Positions 1 to 5,881 of a stretch of 7,395 bases of DNA are shown here, piece after piece. How positions within the stretch are numbered: the first letter of the stretch is position 1; each line of letters opens with the position of its first letter. The position numbers were made by a program, and so were the translations under genes. This DNA is from Desulfobacter curvatus DSM 3379 (lineage in GTDB: Bacteria; Desulfobacterota; Desulfobacteria; Desulfobacterales; Desulfobacteraceae). The notes beneath the pieces were generated by a model. It saw only the letters and a program-made list of their open reading frames with translations, was not told the DNA's origin and made no database searches. The DNA lies in the NCBI RefSeq assembly GCF_000373985.1, contig NZ_KB892915.1:1-7395 (forward strand). Direction: 5' to 3'.

Positions 1-143
1 TGATCCTTGCGTGTACGCCAATGACGCATGGGTTTGTCTCCTTGAGAAATATTGCCATTTTCGATTCTACGTCCTGAACGATCTGATATTCCGGCCTTTG
101 CGGCTGCTGTGATTTGAATAGTCCCTTTGCTTCTTGCTGACAT
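1..143 (-). CDS. istA: IstA-like transposase, N-terminal fragment (runs off window)
   Basis: About 47 codons of the 5' end are present. The protein begins MSARSKGTIQITAAAKAGIS, continues with DRSGRRIENG, and then has a PMRHWRTRKDP-like stretch. This order (helix-turn-helix of the AAAKAGISxRSGRRIE type, then a xRHWRTRxDPF-type motif) is recognisable as the start of IS21-family IstA, the DDE transposase that works with the ATPase IstB to cut and join the element's ends. The ATG at 143-141 is preceded on the minus strand by AAGGA, about 7 bases upstream, so the start is well supported. The catalytic domain and istB would lie left of the window. Whether the gene is intact cannot be judged. Confidence 0.82.
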   Translation of the reverse strand, partial: MSARSKGTIQITAAAKAGISDRSGRRIENGNISQGDKPMRHWRTRKD

Positions 144-240
144 GTATATCCTTATCTGTTGTTCGGTTATTGATTTCCCCGACACGGGATTGCACCTCCA
201 ATTAAGTGAATTTTAGTGTCTGGGGTTTTATCACGACAAA

Positions 241-283
241 CCGGTCAAGGTAATTGTCGTCAACCGGACAAGATAATTGTCGC
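241..283. repeat. IS21 sub-terminal direct repeats (2 copies, 23-bp period)
   Basis: Two 20-bp copies, ccggtcaaggtaattgtcgt (241-260) and ccggacaagataattgtcgc (264-283), differ at three positions and start 23 bp apart. They sit between the element end and the istA start. Repeats like these are the expected IstA binding sites at IS21-family ends. That they bind IstA here is inferred from position and family. Confidence 0.7.
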
Positions 284-293
284 AGAATAGACA

Positions 294-731
294 AGCACAA
301 TTGACCCACCGGATACTAGAATAGTTGATTATCTTTTTGAAATTTCAAATAATTACAATCAATTAGGAGAAACAAGCGGGCTTGCCGTAGTTCCGTATCG
401 GTCGGATGCTAATGCTGGTCACACTTGTGTATTAGCCACAAGCATAATCCTATCTGAAGCAAACTTTGCACTAGCGCTTGACCAGCCATTAGGGCTGGTC
501 TTTGTTGACTTTGATGCTATCCGCAGTCTTTGGAAACGTTATCCAGGCATTGCACGCAGTAAGACCATAGGGTTGCCCTTCAACTTCAATGATCTATGTG
601 ACGCGCTTGTATTAACTGGTTTCAAAATAGCTAATATTACCATTATACTTAGTCATGAAACATTCGACTACTATCAGACGTTCCAGAAAAAATGGTGGCA
701 CATGCCTGGTAGCCGGTGGTGGCAAAAGTAG
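294..731 (+). pseudogene. 3' remnant of an unrecognised gene cut by the IS21 element
   Basis: An open frame of about 145 codons ends at TAG 729-731. It has no ATG until a few codons before the stop and only one internal TTG, so it cannot be a complete gene as it stands. It begins exactly where the insertion sequence ends, which is the picture expected for a gene cut by insertion. The translation looks like real protein (SGLAVVPYRSDANAGHTCVL, later LGLVFVDFDAIRSLWKRYPG and IGLPFNFNDLCDALV, ending GSRWWQK). The alternating hydrophobic strand, acidic VDFD turn and LPFNFNDL segment recall a CheY-like receiver or pseudo-receiver fold, but this is only a resemblance and the family is not recognised. 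The stop lies 53 bp before the TIR gene on the same strand, so the two may have been co-transcribed. Confidence 0.6.
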
Positions 732-784
732 TTACTTAGTTTAGCCTGCTTTACATAATCGTTTAACGATCGAAAGTTTTTATT

Positions 785-3076
785 ATGTCTTCACTAATTC
801 TGGTGCTTGCGAGCATAGCACTCATCTTATTAGTACTTCGTGTGCGACTGCGCTACTACAGGGAGGCTGGATTATGCGCCGATATTGACGTTGACGTTTC
901 CGGAGTGCCTCCCTTTGTTGAGTCATCTATACTTCAGCACCGCGCATTTCACATCGCGAATAGGACAGAAACCTTGGATGAAGCCATTCTTCTACTGAAT
1001 GTAGCAGTGAGTCTGGGCCCCAACAATGCGGATGCCTACAATGAGCTGGGATTTTGCCATTATCGCAAGGGGGTGTTTCAAAAAGCTGAGGCAGCAGCCG
1101 AACAGGCTGTTGCTCAAGCACCAGGGAATCCGAAGTTCAGGAGCGCACTTCTTGCCGCCCGTTTGGCGAGGGCGGAGAGTGAAACCTCTCGTTTAGCCAT
1201 AGCGGACAGCGCGTTTATGGCTCAGGAAGAAGCGATGATCCTCGCCGATCTTCACCCGGACTACCCACCGGTGTACATAGCCTGGGCTCGCTTGCTCGCA
1301 CTCTGTGGTGAACCTATTCATTGTTGGGAGAAAAAGCTCCATGAAGCCCAAACTGCTTACGAGACTACGGACTGGATGGCATGTAAAATAAAAAAAACTT
1401 CTACGCTTGTTAAAGGAGCACTATCCGGTGCCAGTCAAGCTTGCCGGCAAGCGCATATGCACTGGTCAAGCGCATACAATAACCTCGGTTTCCCGACGGC
1501 GGCTGAGTACTGGGTCGCGACGGCGCTGCCCACGCGGGTAGGTCCGTATGACATATTCGTTAGTTACGCTAGTCAAGATGCCGAGGTGGCTCGTCATGTA
1601 GTCGATTTCTTGATTGCAAATGGTATTTGTGTTTGGTTTGCAGAGTATCAAGTTCTTCTGAGCGCACGACCTGCTTGGGAAGAGTACGTACGGTATGGAA
1701 TAAGCCATAGCAAGCATGGACTGGTCCTTTGCGGCCCAGAATACTTCAACAAAGAGCCCTGCCGCCTTGAGCGGATGATGCTCGAAAAAAGGAGTGGCAA
1801 GGATAAATTGTTCTCAGTGAGTATAGTTGACCTAGAGCCAACGAGTGGGTCATACGCGAAGAGCGAGTGTCGATCACAGAACACTTACGACTTTACGAGT
1901 GTCTTACACAACACCCTGGAGTCTTTGGGAATTCACCCTACGAGCCAGAACTTGGAACTCTTTAACTCTGCCTCGATCCCAGAAAATGCTTGGAATGAGG
2001 CCGACGGTAGCTTTGTTTGCCTGGGTATTCAGGGCAAGCTGGAAGCGGTAAATTGGCGGAGAACAAGCGAAATAGAAGGTGCTTCCAACATTTTGACTGA
2101 AGGAGCACTATTAAAGCTTTGCCTTTCACATGTTGAAGCAGGACTTCGGGTTGAAGTGACGGCATCTTGGGCTTCGGAACGAGATTCCTTCAGACCATTC
2201 GGTCAAGATTTTGATGACGCGATAAATTACGCACGAGACCCGGCTCGTGGACTGTTGTCATCCATACGCGGAGTGCATATACTGGAGTGCCAGGGTCGTC
2301 CTCGAGTAGCAATTACATGCAAGGTTGGGACCGAGTGGTGCCGCACGGTATGGGTACACTTTCCAAGCCCTGACAACACGTCGGAGGCAATCATTCTATT
2401 CGAGTTCGTGTTCAAGACCCCAGGAACCTTCAGCGAGTACTGTTCTTACTCACGAACGATGGACCTACTGGTCAAATCGCTTCGATGGCCAGTCTTACAC
2501 GAATCAATTACTTCGAAGGTGATTAATTCAATATCAATAGATAAGCAGGATTCGCAAAAGCGGGAGCTCCCATCAGGGTACGCGGTTCTTAATAACGCAA
2601 CAGTTTCTGAGATAGGATATCTTGCGCACTATGTCGCGGCCTGGCAGGCACTCGGTCGTAAGACGGTAAGTCTTGAAATAGAGCTTAATCAACTTACACT
2701 AGAGGTGTTTGGCCTGCGCTTGGCATACAGTTGGAAGGAGTGTCTTTCGACCACAGATGCAGATCAGATGGATACGCGACTACGAGCCTTCGTCAATTGC
2801 ATTGTCGGGTCGACGGCTGAGGCGGCTGGGCTTTGCTGTCGCGCAACGAAGAGCCCAGGAAAACTGAGATCAGTTCCTGTCGCGATTCCGGGTTGGCATT
2901 TAGAAGGCTTCCCTCTGATGCCCGTTCACGTTATAGCGTCCCGCTTCAATGTGGCGGATCAACTTGTACACATTGATGTCGGGATTGCTTTCACGGTAGG
3001 CTTGCCTAATGTACCACCTGGCGCTGAAAGACTACTTCGGCAGTTCCGAAACCAATGGAGAAGATTGGTAGTGTAA
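785..3076 (+). CDS. Membrane-anchored TPR-TIR domain protein
   Basis: A 763-residue protein. Residues 4-20 (LILVLASIALILLVLRV) form one transmembrane helix followed by RLRYYR, so by the positive-inside rule the rest should be cytoplasmic. Residues about 56-130 form at least two TPR-like helical repeats (DEAILLLNVAVSLGPNNADA, then YNELGFCHYRKGVFQKAEAA), with more helices to about 245. Residues 254-350 are a TIR domain opening YDIFVSYASQDAEVARHVVD, then GICVWFAEYQV and GLVLCGPEYFNKEPCRLER. TIR domains either scaffold signalling or hydrolyse NAD+; the expected catalytic glutamate aligns with E329, but the usual Trp of the WxxxE motif is Pro325. Residues 400-763 match nothing I recognise. The segment from about 495 to 568 weakly recalls PsbP/DUF1795-like beta domains. 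The start is the only ATG giving the membrane helix, though its ribosome binding site is poor. TPR-TIR architecture fits a bacterial defence or stress effector; that role is inferred. Confidence 0.85.
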   Translation: MSSLILVLASIALILLVLRVRLRYYREAGLCADIDVDVSGVPPFVESSILQHRAFHIANRTETLDEAILLLNVAVSLGPNNADAYNELGFCHYRKGVFQKAEAAAEQAVAQAPGNPKFRSALLAARLARAESETSRLAIADSAFMAQEEAMILADLHPDYPPVYIAWARLLALCGEPIHCWEKKLHEAQTAYETTDWMACKIKKTSTLVKGALSGASQACRQAHMHWSSAYNNLGFPTAAEYWVATALPTRVGPYDIFVSYASQDAEVARHVVDFLIANGICVWFAEYQVLLSARPAWEEYVRYGISHSKHGLVLCGPEYFNKEPCRLERMMLEKRSGKDKLFSVSIVDLEPTSGSYAKSECRSQNTYDFTSVLHNTLESLGIHPTSQNLELFNSASIPENAWNEADGSFVCLGIQGKLEAVNWRRTSEIEGASNILTEGALLKLCLSHVEAGLRVEVTASWASERDSFRPFGQDFDDAINYARDPARGLLSSIRGVHILECQGRPRVAITCKVGTEWCRTVWVHFPSPDNTSEAIILFEFVFKTPGTFSEYCSYSRTMDLLVKSLRWPVLHESITSKVINSISIDKQDSQKRELPSGYAVLNNATVSEIGYLAHYVAAWQALGRKTVSLEIELNQLTLEVFGLRLAYSWKECLSTTDADQMDTRLRAFVNCIVGSTAEAAGLCCRATKSPGKLRSVPVAIPGWHLEGFPLMPVHVIASRFNVADQLVHIDVGIAFTVGLPNVPPGAERLLRQFRNQWRRLVV

Positions 3077-3489
3077 TAGGGGGTATAGGGGGAGCAACGA
3101 TTTCTTTCATATTGTGCATTCAATGCTTTGGACAATTTTTAGCTCAGGAAACCCCATAAAAAAATCAAGCGGAGCAGCAATTATTTGCAACTCAGGGCTG
3201 CCTGGAGAGGGCCTGAGGTGCATTATTAATCATCATCTGAGCCACATCTGAGCCACACGTTATATTTGCTTAAAAAATAAATCAATAACCCGAGATTTTT
3301 TAATCTTGCATATTCTTGGAATAGAAATTTAGCGACGGATATGTCCATCATTGAACCCCGAGAACCCTTCCAGGCAGTGCGTTGACTACTCCAGCATTGT
3401 GTCACTGAACCTTTGAATGAGGTGGTGAGCACTTCTTCCACCAGTGCCCATCCAAAATGCTTTTTTGCCGTTTCATCAATGAAACAGTT
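3077..3489. other. Intergenic region with no convincing gene
   Basis: About 410 bp between two convergent genes. A G-rich duplication (taggggg twice) lies directly after the TIR stop, and an 11-bp direct repeat, atctgagccac, occurs twice in tandem at 3235-3256. A minus-strand frame (3226-3441) reads in phase with the upstream GFA frame after its stop, but its composition is unconvincing. No hairpin followed by a T-run is seen, so the termination points of both genes are unknown. The only strong structure is the palindrome at 3470-3485. Confidence 0.5.
3470..3485. repeat. 16-bp palindrome GTTTCAT-CA-ATGAAAC
   Basis: Two perfect 7-base arms flank a CA centre. It starts 4 bp past the GFA-type gene's stop codon (stop at 3490-3492). 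Neither strand has a T-run after it, so it is a poor intrinsic terminator. It has the same arms as two palindromes in the array at 5505-5524 and 5680-5695, more than 2 kb away, which marks it as a dispersed member of that family. Confidence 0.75.
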
Positions 3490-3981
3490 TTACAGCAACT
3501 CGGAATGATTTTTGTGTCCGGACCACTTAGGCAGATCATCCTGTATTTCTATCACCCTTGACCCATAAAAAAGATGGCATGTTGGCCTGAATGCTTCCGG
3601 CACCACGGCTGGATGCCCGAAATCAAATAATGACGGGAAGGCGAGCCACATCCTGCGCCCCTCATCGGCAATGGGTGTGCCACATTTACCGCAGCGAACT
3701 TTACAAGGGAGGATGCGCTCTGGCCGGTTTAGTTCACTGTTATAAAAAACCAGATGCTCCGAACCAGAGGTAAATCTCACATGGCGTTTATGAAAAATGG
3801 CTGCCCTCTGCATAGGGGCGCCATGTAGCCTCTGGCAAGTCGTGCAATGGCAAATCTTGGCATCCACTGGATCAGCGCTCACCTCATATCGAACGGCCCC
3901 ACAAAAGCATGAGGCTTGGTACTTGGCTATAAACCCCGTGTCTTCCAGGGAGGCATAATTGGGTCCAAATGAATTTTCCAT
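3490..3981 (-). CDS. GFA/CENP-V domain zinc-binding protein
   Basis: A 163-residue protein if started at ATG 3981; a TTG two codons upstream (3987) is an alternative and neither has a strong ribosome binding site. Numbered from the TTG, it carries the full zinc ligand pattern of the GFA (CENP-V/Mss4-like) fold: C27-x-C29-G, then C46-H-C48-x2-C51 followed by QRLHGAP, then C99-x2-C102-GTPI. The fold is named after an enzyme reported to join glutathione and formaldehyde, but most bacterial members have no proven reaction, so only a zinc-binding protein, possibly acting on thiol adducts, can be stated. Length is normal for the family. It is probably soluble and cytoplasmic. The membrane protein gene lies 118 bp upstream on the same strand, with an inverted repeat between them; the two need not be functionally related. 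GFA proteins are common single-gene cargo in accessory regions. Confidence 0.88.
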   Translation of the reverse strand: MENSFGPNYASLEDTGFIAKYQASCFCGAVRYEVSADPVDAKICHCTTCQRLHGAPMQRAAIFHKRHVRFTSGSEHLVFYNSELNRPERILPCKVRCGKCGTPIADEGRRMWLAFPSLFDFGHPAVVPEAFRPTCHLFYGSRVIEIQDDLPKWSGHKNHSELL

Positions 3982-4032
3982 TATCAATGTTTGTTCTTTT
4001 TATTCGTTTATTTATCCGATGCCGGGTGGTGT

Positions 4033-4066
4033 GGGAGAGCTCCTCAGGGACATGGAGTGTTCTCCC
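4033..4066. repeat. Inverted repeat in the leader of the GFA-type gene
   Basis: GGGAGA (4033-4038) pairs with TCTCCC (4061-4066). Inside, CTCC pairs with GGAG around a 10-base loop, with a small asymmetric bulge. It lies between the stop of the membrane protein gene and the GFA start. No T-run follows on the minus strand, so it is not a classical terminator. It could be a structured 5' leader or a protein site; no known riboswitch is recognised. Confidence 0.45.
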
Positions 4067-4099
4067 GATGATGCTAATTACTATTTAAAATTATTCGAA

Positions 4100-4639
4100 T
4101 TATCTTTTTTTTTTATCAATGTGCTGCTCTTTCGTTCCTCCGCATTCCGGACTTTTTTCATTTTCATCTCTCATGAGTTTGTGACTAAAACTCAAACACT
4201 GTTTTATCACACCCTCACCAGTAACCCCACCAGCGAAAGAAATTACAATCAAAGCGAAATTCGATATAGTCTCTTCTTTGTTGGCAGGATAAGCTGCAAC
4301 AAAGCCAGCATGGAATAATGAAAATAATACTATTCCATTGAATCCACTAAACAAGATGAATGCAATATAACCGAATGGTTCAATGATATTAGGAAAGGGT
4401 TGGTTGTCTCCTGAACGATGTCCGTTTACTTCTTTTGCAAAATATATAAATGCTACACTTGTGCCGCCAATTGCCCCCCACATATAGGCTAATAGAAATA
4501 CACCGGCTGTTTCATCTTTGCCCGGAAGGAATGAAAAGACTTTATGAAGAATAGAATAAATTGCACTTCCGAAAAATAGATAGCTTGAAATTAAAACAAT
4601 AGATATTCCTATATATAATAGTTTGTCACTACGTTGCAT
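4100..4639 (-). CDS. Four-helix integral membrane protein, unknown function
   Basis: A 179-residue protein starting MQRSDKLLYIG. This ATG is chosen because a strong purine-rich site, AAGGGGGG (4650-4657), lies 10 bases upstream; the frame extends to an ATG at 4720 but that start has no such site and adds 27 unremarkable residues. Four hydrophobic segments are visible at about residues 8-30, 44-67, 89-112 and 126-148. A hydrophilic C-terminal tail follows, rich in Lys, Glu and Asp, with one Cys and one His, ending DKKKR. A polar loop (about 69-88) with HRSGDNQPFP separates helices 2 and 3. No catalytic motif or family is recognised. The gene is AT-rich compared with the TIR gene, which suggests separate acquisition. 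It may share a transcript with the GFA-type gene 118 bp downstream, but the spacing and inverted repeat also allow separate transcription. Confidence 0.7.
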   Translation of the reverse strand: MQRSDKLLYIGISIVLISSYLFFGSAIYSILHKVFSFLPGKDETAGVFLLAYMWGAIGGTSVAFIYFAKEVNGHRSGDNQPFPNIIEPFGYIAFILFSGFNGIVLFSLFHAGFVAAYPANKEETISNFALIVISFAGGVTGEGVIKQCLSFSHKLMRDENEKSPECGGTKEQHIDKKKR

Positions 4640-4649
4640 GTTAATATTG

Positions 4650-4657
4650 CCCCCCTT
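4650..4657 (-). promoter_or_regulatory. Ribosome binding site deciding the membrane protein start
   Basis: AAGGGGGG on the minus strand, 10 bases before the ATG at 4639-4637. It is the strongest Shine-Dalgarno-like sequence in the right two thirds of the window and supports the shorter 179-residue product. Confidence 0.6.
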
Positions 4658-4720
4658 TTTGAAAGTAGAAATAAATTCCGTCAAGTTAGCTATACTTAAA
4701 CAGATATCAACTCCACTCAA

Positions 4721-5033
4721 CCTCTTATCATTGATCTGGATAAATATATATCAGGGAAAACCTTAATTTTTTGATTTTTTTAAAGGGTTTGGAAATCAAT
4801 TCAACTGAAGAATATCCTCACCCGGCCAACTTATGCAAGAAAAACATGAGCATGATGAATTAAAATCTGAAATCATATCATCAGTACCATCCCCAAAGTA
4901 CCACCACACCCTCCTTGTGATCCTGTATCATCGTTTTGGTGGGAATAGTACCCACCCCACAAGCACTTGTAAGTCTTGAGATGATTTATATTTTAACACT
5001 AAATTTGTTGTATATTGTGTTGAATTCATTAAG
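4721..5033. other. AT-rich intergenic region without a gene
   Basis: No credible coding frame. A 48-codon frame at 4833-4979 (plus) lacks a ribosome binding site and resembles no protein. A small inverted repeat, GGTGGG-7-CCCACC, occurs near 4938-4956 without a following T-run. The stretch joins the membrane gene's upstream side to the start of the palindrome array. Confidence 0.45.
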
Positions 5034-5151
5034 AACGTGTCCTTTTTTTATCACGGAATCCGCTCCAGGCATATCTTTGAGCTGTTTAGTCGACTAAACA
5101 CCTCCATTAAAATTACCCAAACGAAGTCTGGCTGATCGTGCTTGATTTGAA
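5034..5151 (+). repeat. Long repeat unit A (118 bp)
   Basis: It begins aacgtgtcc plus a T-run, contains cacggaa, the palindrome at 5083-5100, ttaaaatt, ccaaacgaagtctg, ctgatcg and ends gatttgaa. It matches unit B closely: by eye about 14 differences in roughly 85 flank positions plus one indel. The palindrome inside differs in all three inner base pairs of each arm. Confidence 0.75.
5083..5100. repeat. Palindrome TGTTTAGTCGACTAAACA (AGT/ACT class)
   Basis: A perfect 18-bp palindrome in the middle of repeat unit A, with a CG centre. Confidence 0.85.
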
Positions 5152-5202
5152 TTGGGAAGGGACCAGTTCTCACCTTGGAAGCACCTGGATGGAATTTTCC
5201 CA

Positions 5203-5222
5203 GTGTTTAGTTGACTAAACAC
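5203..5222. repeat. Palindrome GTGTTTAGTTGACTAAACAC (AGT/ACT class)
   Basis: Two 9-base complementary arms around a TG centre. The preceding bases, attttcccagt, are nearly repeated before the next palindrome (atttttccagt, 50 bp downstream), so these two are a local tandem duplication. Confidence 0.85.
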
Positions 5223-5252
5223 GCCAATTAATGGGTCGATGAAATTTTTCCA

Positions 5253-5272
5253 GTGTTTAGTCGACTGGACAC
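5253..5272. repeat. Imperfect palindrome GTGTTTAGTCGACTGGACAC (AGT/ACT class)
   Basis: It is palindromic except for two adjacent pairs where TT faces GG. These would be T-G (U-G) wobbles in a plus-strand hairpin but A-C mismatches on the minus strand. It has a CG centre and is the second copy of the local duplication. Confidence 0.75.
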
Positions 5273-5384
5273 TAAAATTAATGATTTAGGCAGGGGCCGA
5301 CTCAGCACTCACTCTGGTAGCACTGGCGGCACTAAAGTTCAGCGAACTGTGAAGAACTCCGTCAATAAGGTTTCTTAAACGAAC

Positions 5385-5496
5385 AACGTGTGCTTTTTTG
5401 TCTGCGTTATGAGTTTCTGTGAAGTGTTTCAACGTTGAAACACCGCTATTAAAATTATCCCCCGGTCAAAATCTGTCTGATCGGACCTGATTGGAA
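5385..5496 (+). repeat. Long repeat unit C (112 bp, most diverged)
   Basis: It keeps the aacgtgt-plus-T-run edge, the central palindrome (5424-5443), the attaaaatta box, tctgtctgatcg and a gattggaa end. The left flank between the T-run and the palindrome has diverged from units A and B and is shorter. Confidence 0.6.
5424..5443. repeat. Palindrome GTGTTTCAACGTTGAAACAC (CAA/TTG class)
   Basis: A perfect 20-bp palindrome inside unit C. A CAT/ATG-class palindrome follows 81 bp later, the same arrangement as in unit B (79 bp). Confidence 0.85.
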
Positions 5497-5504
5497 TGTT
5501 GATA

Positions 5505-5524
5505 GCGTTTCATCGATGAAACGC
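5505..5524. repeat. Palindrome GCGTTTCATCGATGAAACGC (CAT/ATG class)
   Basis: A perfect 20-bp palindrome just right of unit C. It shares its 7-base arms with the palindrome next to the GFA-type gene at 3470-3485. Confidence 0.85.
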
Positions 5525-5551
5525 CTATCTACAAAATTCACTTCCATCCCA

Positions 5552-5668
5552 AACGTGCCCTTTTTTTTCACGGAACCTACGCCAGTCATATCTTTGAGGT
5601 GTTTCAACGTTGAAACAGTTCCGTTAAAATTGTCCAAACGAAGTCTGTCTGATCGTATTTGATTTGAA
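5552..5668 (+). repeat. Long repeat unit B (117 bp)
   Basis: Closest relative of unit A in both flanks (cacggaa, gccagtcatatctttgag, ttaaaatt, ccaaacgaagtctg, ctgatcgt, gatttgaa), yet its central palindrome is of the CAA/TTG class rather than AGT/ACT. Confidence 0.75.
5600..5617. repeat. Palindrome TGTTTCAACGTTGAAACA (CAA/TTG class)
   Basis: A perfect 18-bp palindrome inside unit B. Its 16-bp core is identical to that at 5426-5441. Confidence 0.85.
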
Positions 5669-5679
5669 CATGACCAAGC

Positions 5680-5695
5680 GTTTCATCGATGAAAG
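5680..5695. repeat. Near-perfect palindrome GTTTCATCGATGAAAG (CAT/ATG class)
   Basis: One terminal mismatch (G instead of C). It follows unit B by 12 bp and is the last member of the array. Confidence 0.75.
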
Positions 5696-5710
5696 ATGGA
5701 CGAACACAAA

Positions 5711-5745
5711 ATGAATTAAATTCATAATCATTTAGAAATGATTAT
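5711..5745. repeat. Two overlapping AT-rich palindromes
   Basis: ATGAATT-A-AATTCAT (5711-5725) overlaps by two bases a 22-bp palindrome with perfect 10-base arms, ATAATCATTT-AG-AAATGATTAT (5724-5745). Both lie downstream of the polymerase-like gene, about 140-170 bp beyond its stop. The second could form a hairpin in the transcript of that gene, but no T-run follows on the minus strand. An AT-rich palindromic block beside repeats and a replication-type gene also fits an origin-like element; this is inference only. Confidence 0.55.
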
Positions 5746-5881
5746 TACTATTTCAACATCTCATGCTTTAATAATGCGTTTATTTGCACGATTTAAGCCG
5801 TTTTGACGCGGTTTGCATAACCTTACCATTGAAACAGCAGAATAGGACTATAAAATAAGACATTTAAGCCTCTCACCTGTT
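5746..5881. other. Short non-coding spacer after the polymerase-like gene
   Basis: No gene, repeat or clear terminator is seen. One half-site resembling a palindrome arm (TTGAAAC, around 5829) is present, which may be chance. Confidence 0.4.

Larger units (their letters stand above)
1..293 (-). mobile_element. IS21-family insertion sequence, istA-side end (partial)
   Basis: The transposase-encoding end of an IS21-type element, continuing leftward out of the window. Two things support the call: the N-terminus of an IstA-like protein reading leftward from 143, and two 20-bp direct repeats at 241-260 and 264-283 close to the end, as is usual for the multiple terminal repeats of IS21 elements. 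IS21 elements normally begin with TG. On the minus strand possible TG ends lie at 284, 293, 297 and 299. I favour 293 because the open frame that resumes at 294 is closed by a TAG at 288-290 if the element stopped earlier. The other end and the target duplication are not visible, so the exact boundary is uncertain. Confidence 0.75.
5034..5695. repeat. Array of covarying palindromes in diverged repeats of about 115 bp
   Basis: Seven palindromes of 16-20 bp with the plan GTTT-NNN-YR-N'N'N'-AAAC lie in 660 bp without a credible gene. Three belong to recognisable longer repeats (5034-5151, 5385-5496, 5552-5668) sharing an aacgtg-plus-T-run left edge, a ttaaaatt box after the palindrome and a ctgatcg box further on. 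The first three palindromes have AGT/ACT arms, while the later four alternate CAA/TTG and CAT/ATG arms. Known explanations to weigh are operators for dimeric HTH regulators, REP-like hairpins and replication or partition sites. None is identified. Confidence 0.8.

Noticed and set aside
3226..3441. 71-residue minus-strand frame downstream of the GFA-type gene
   Set aside because: No ribosome binding site and no recognisable similarity. It crosses a tandem 11-bp repeat and is in phase with the preceding gene only by chance as far as can be seen.
4833..4979. 48-codon plus-strand frame starting MQEKHEHDEL
   Set aside because: No ribosome binding site and no family resemblance; it could arise by chance in a 300-bp gap.
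5041..5049. Intrinsic terminator at the T-runs of the repeat units
   Set aside because: No GC-rich hairpin precedes the T-run in unit A or unit B.
5455..5637. 60-residue minus-strand frame inside the palindrome array
   Set aside because: It consists of the repeats and palindromes themselves. Unit A, read on the same strand, is interrupted by stops, so the repeats are not selected as coding.
5034..5695. CRISPR array
   Set aside because: The repeated elements have unequal spacing (about 50 to 170 bp), differ in sequence, and the intervals between them are themselves related, unlike unique spacers. No cas gene is present.
3077..5881. Integron cassette array with attC sites
   Set aside because: Single small accessory genes suggested this, but no paired RYYYAAC and GTTRRRY core sites flank the genes, and the palindromes lack that structure.
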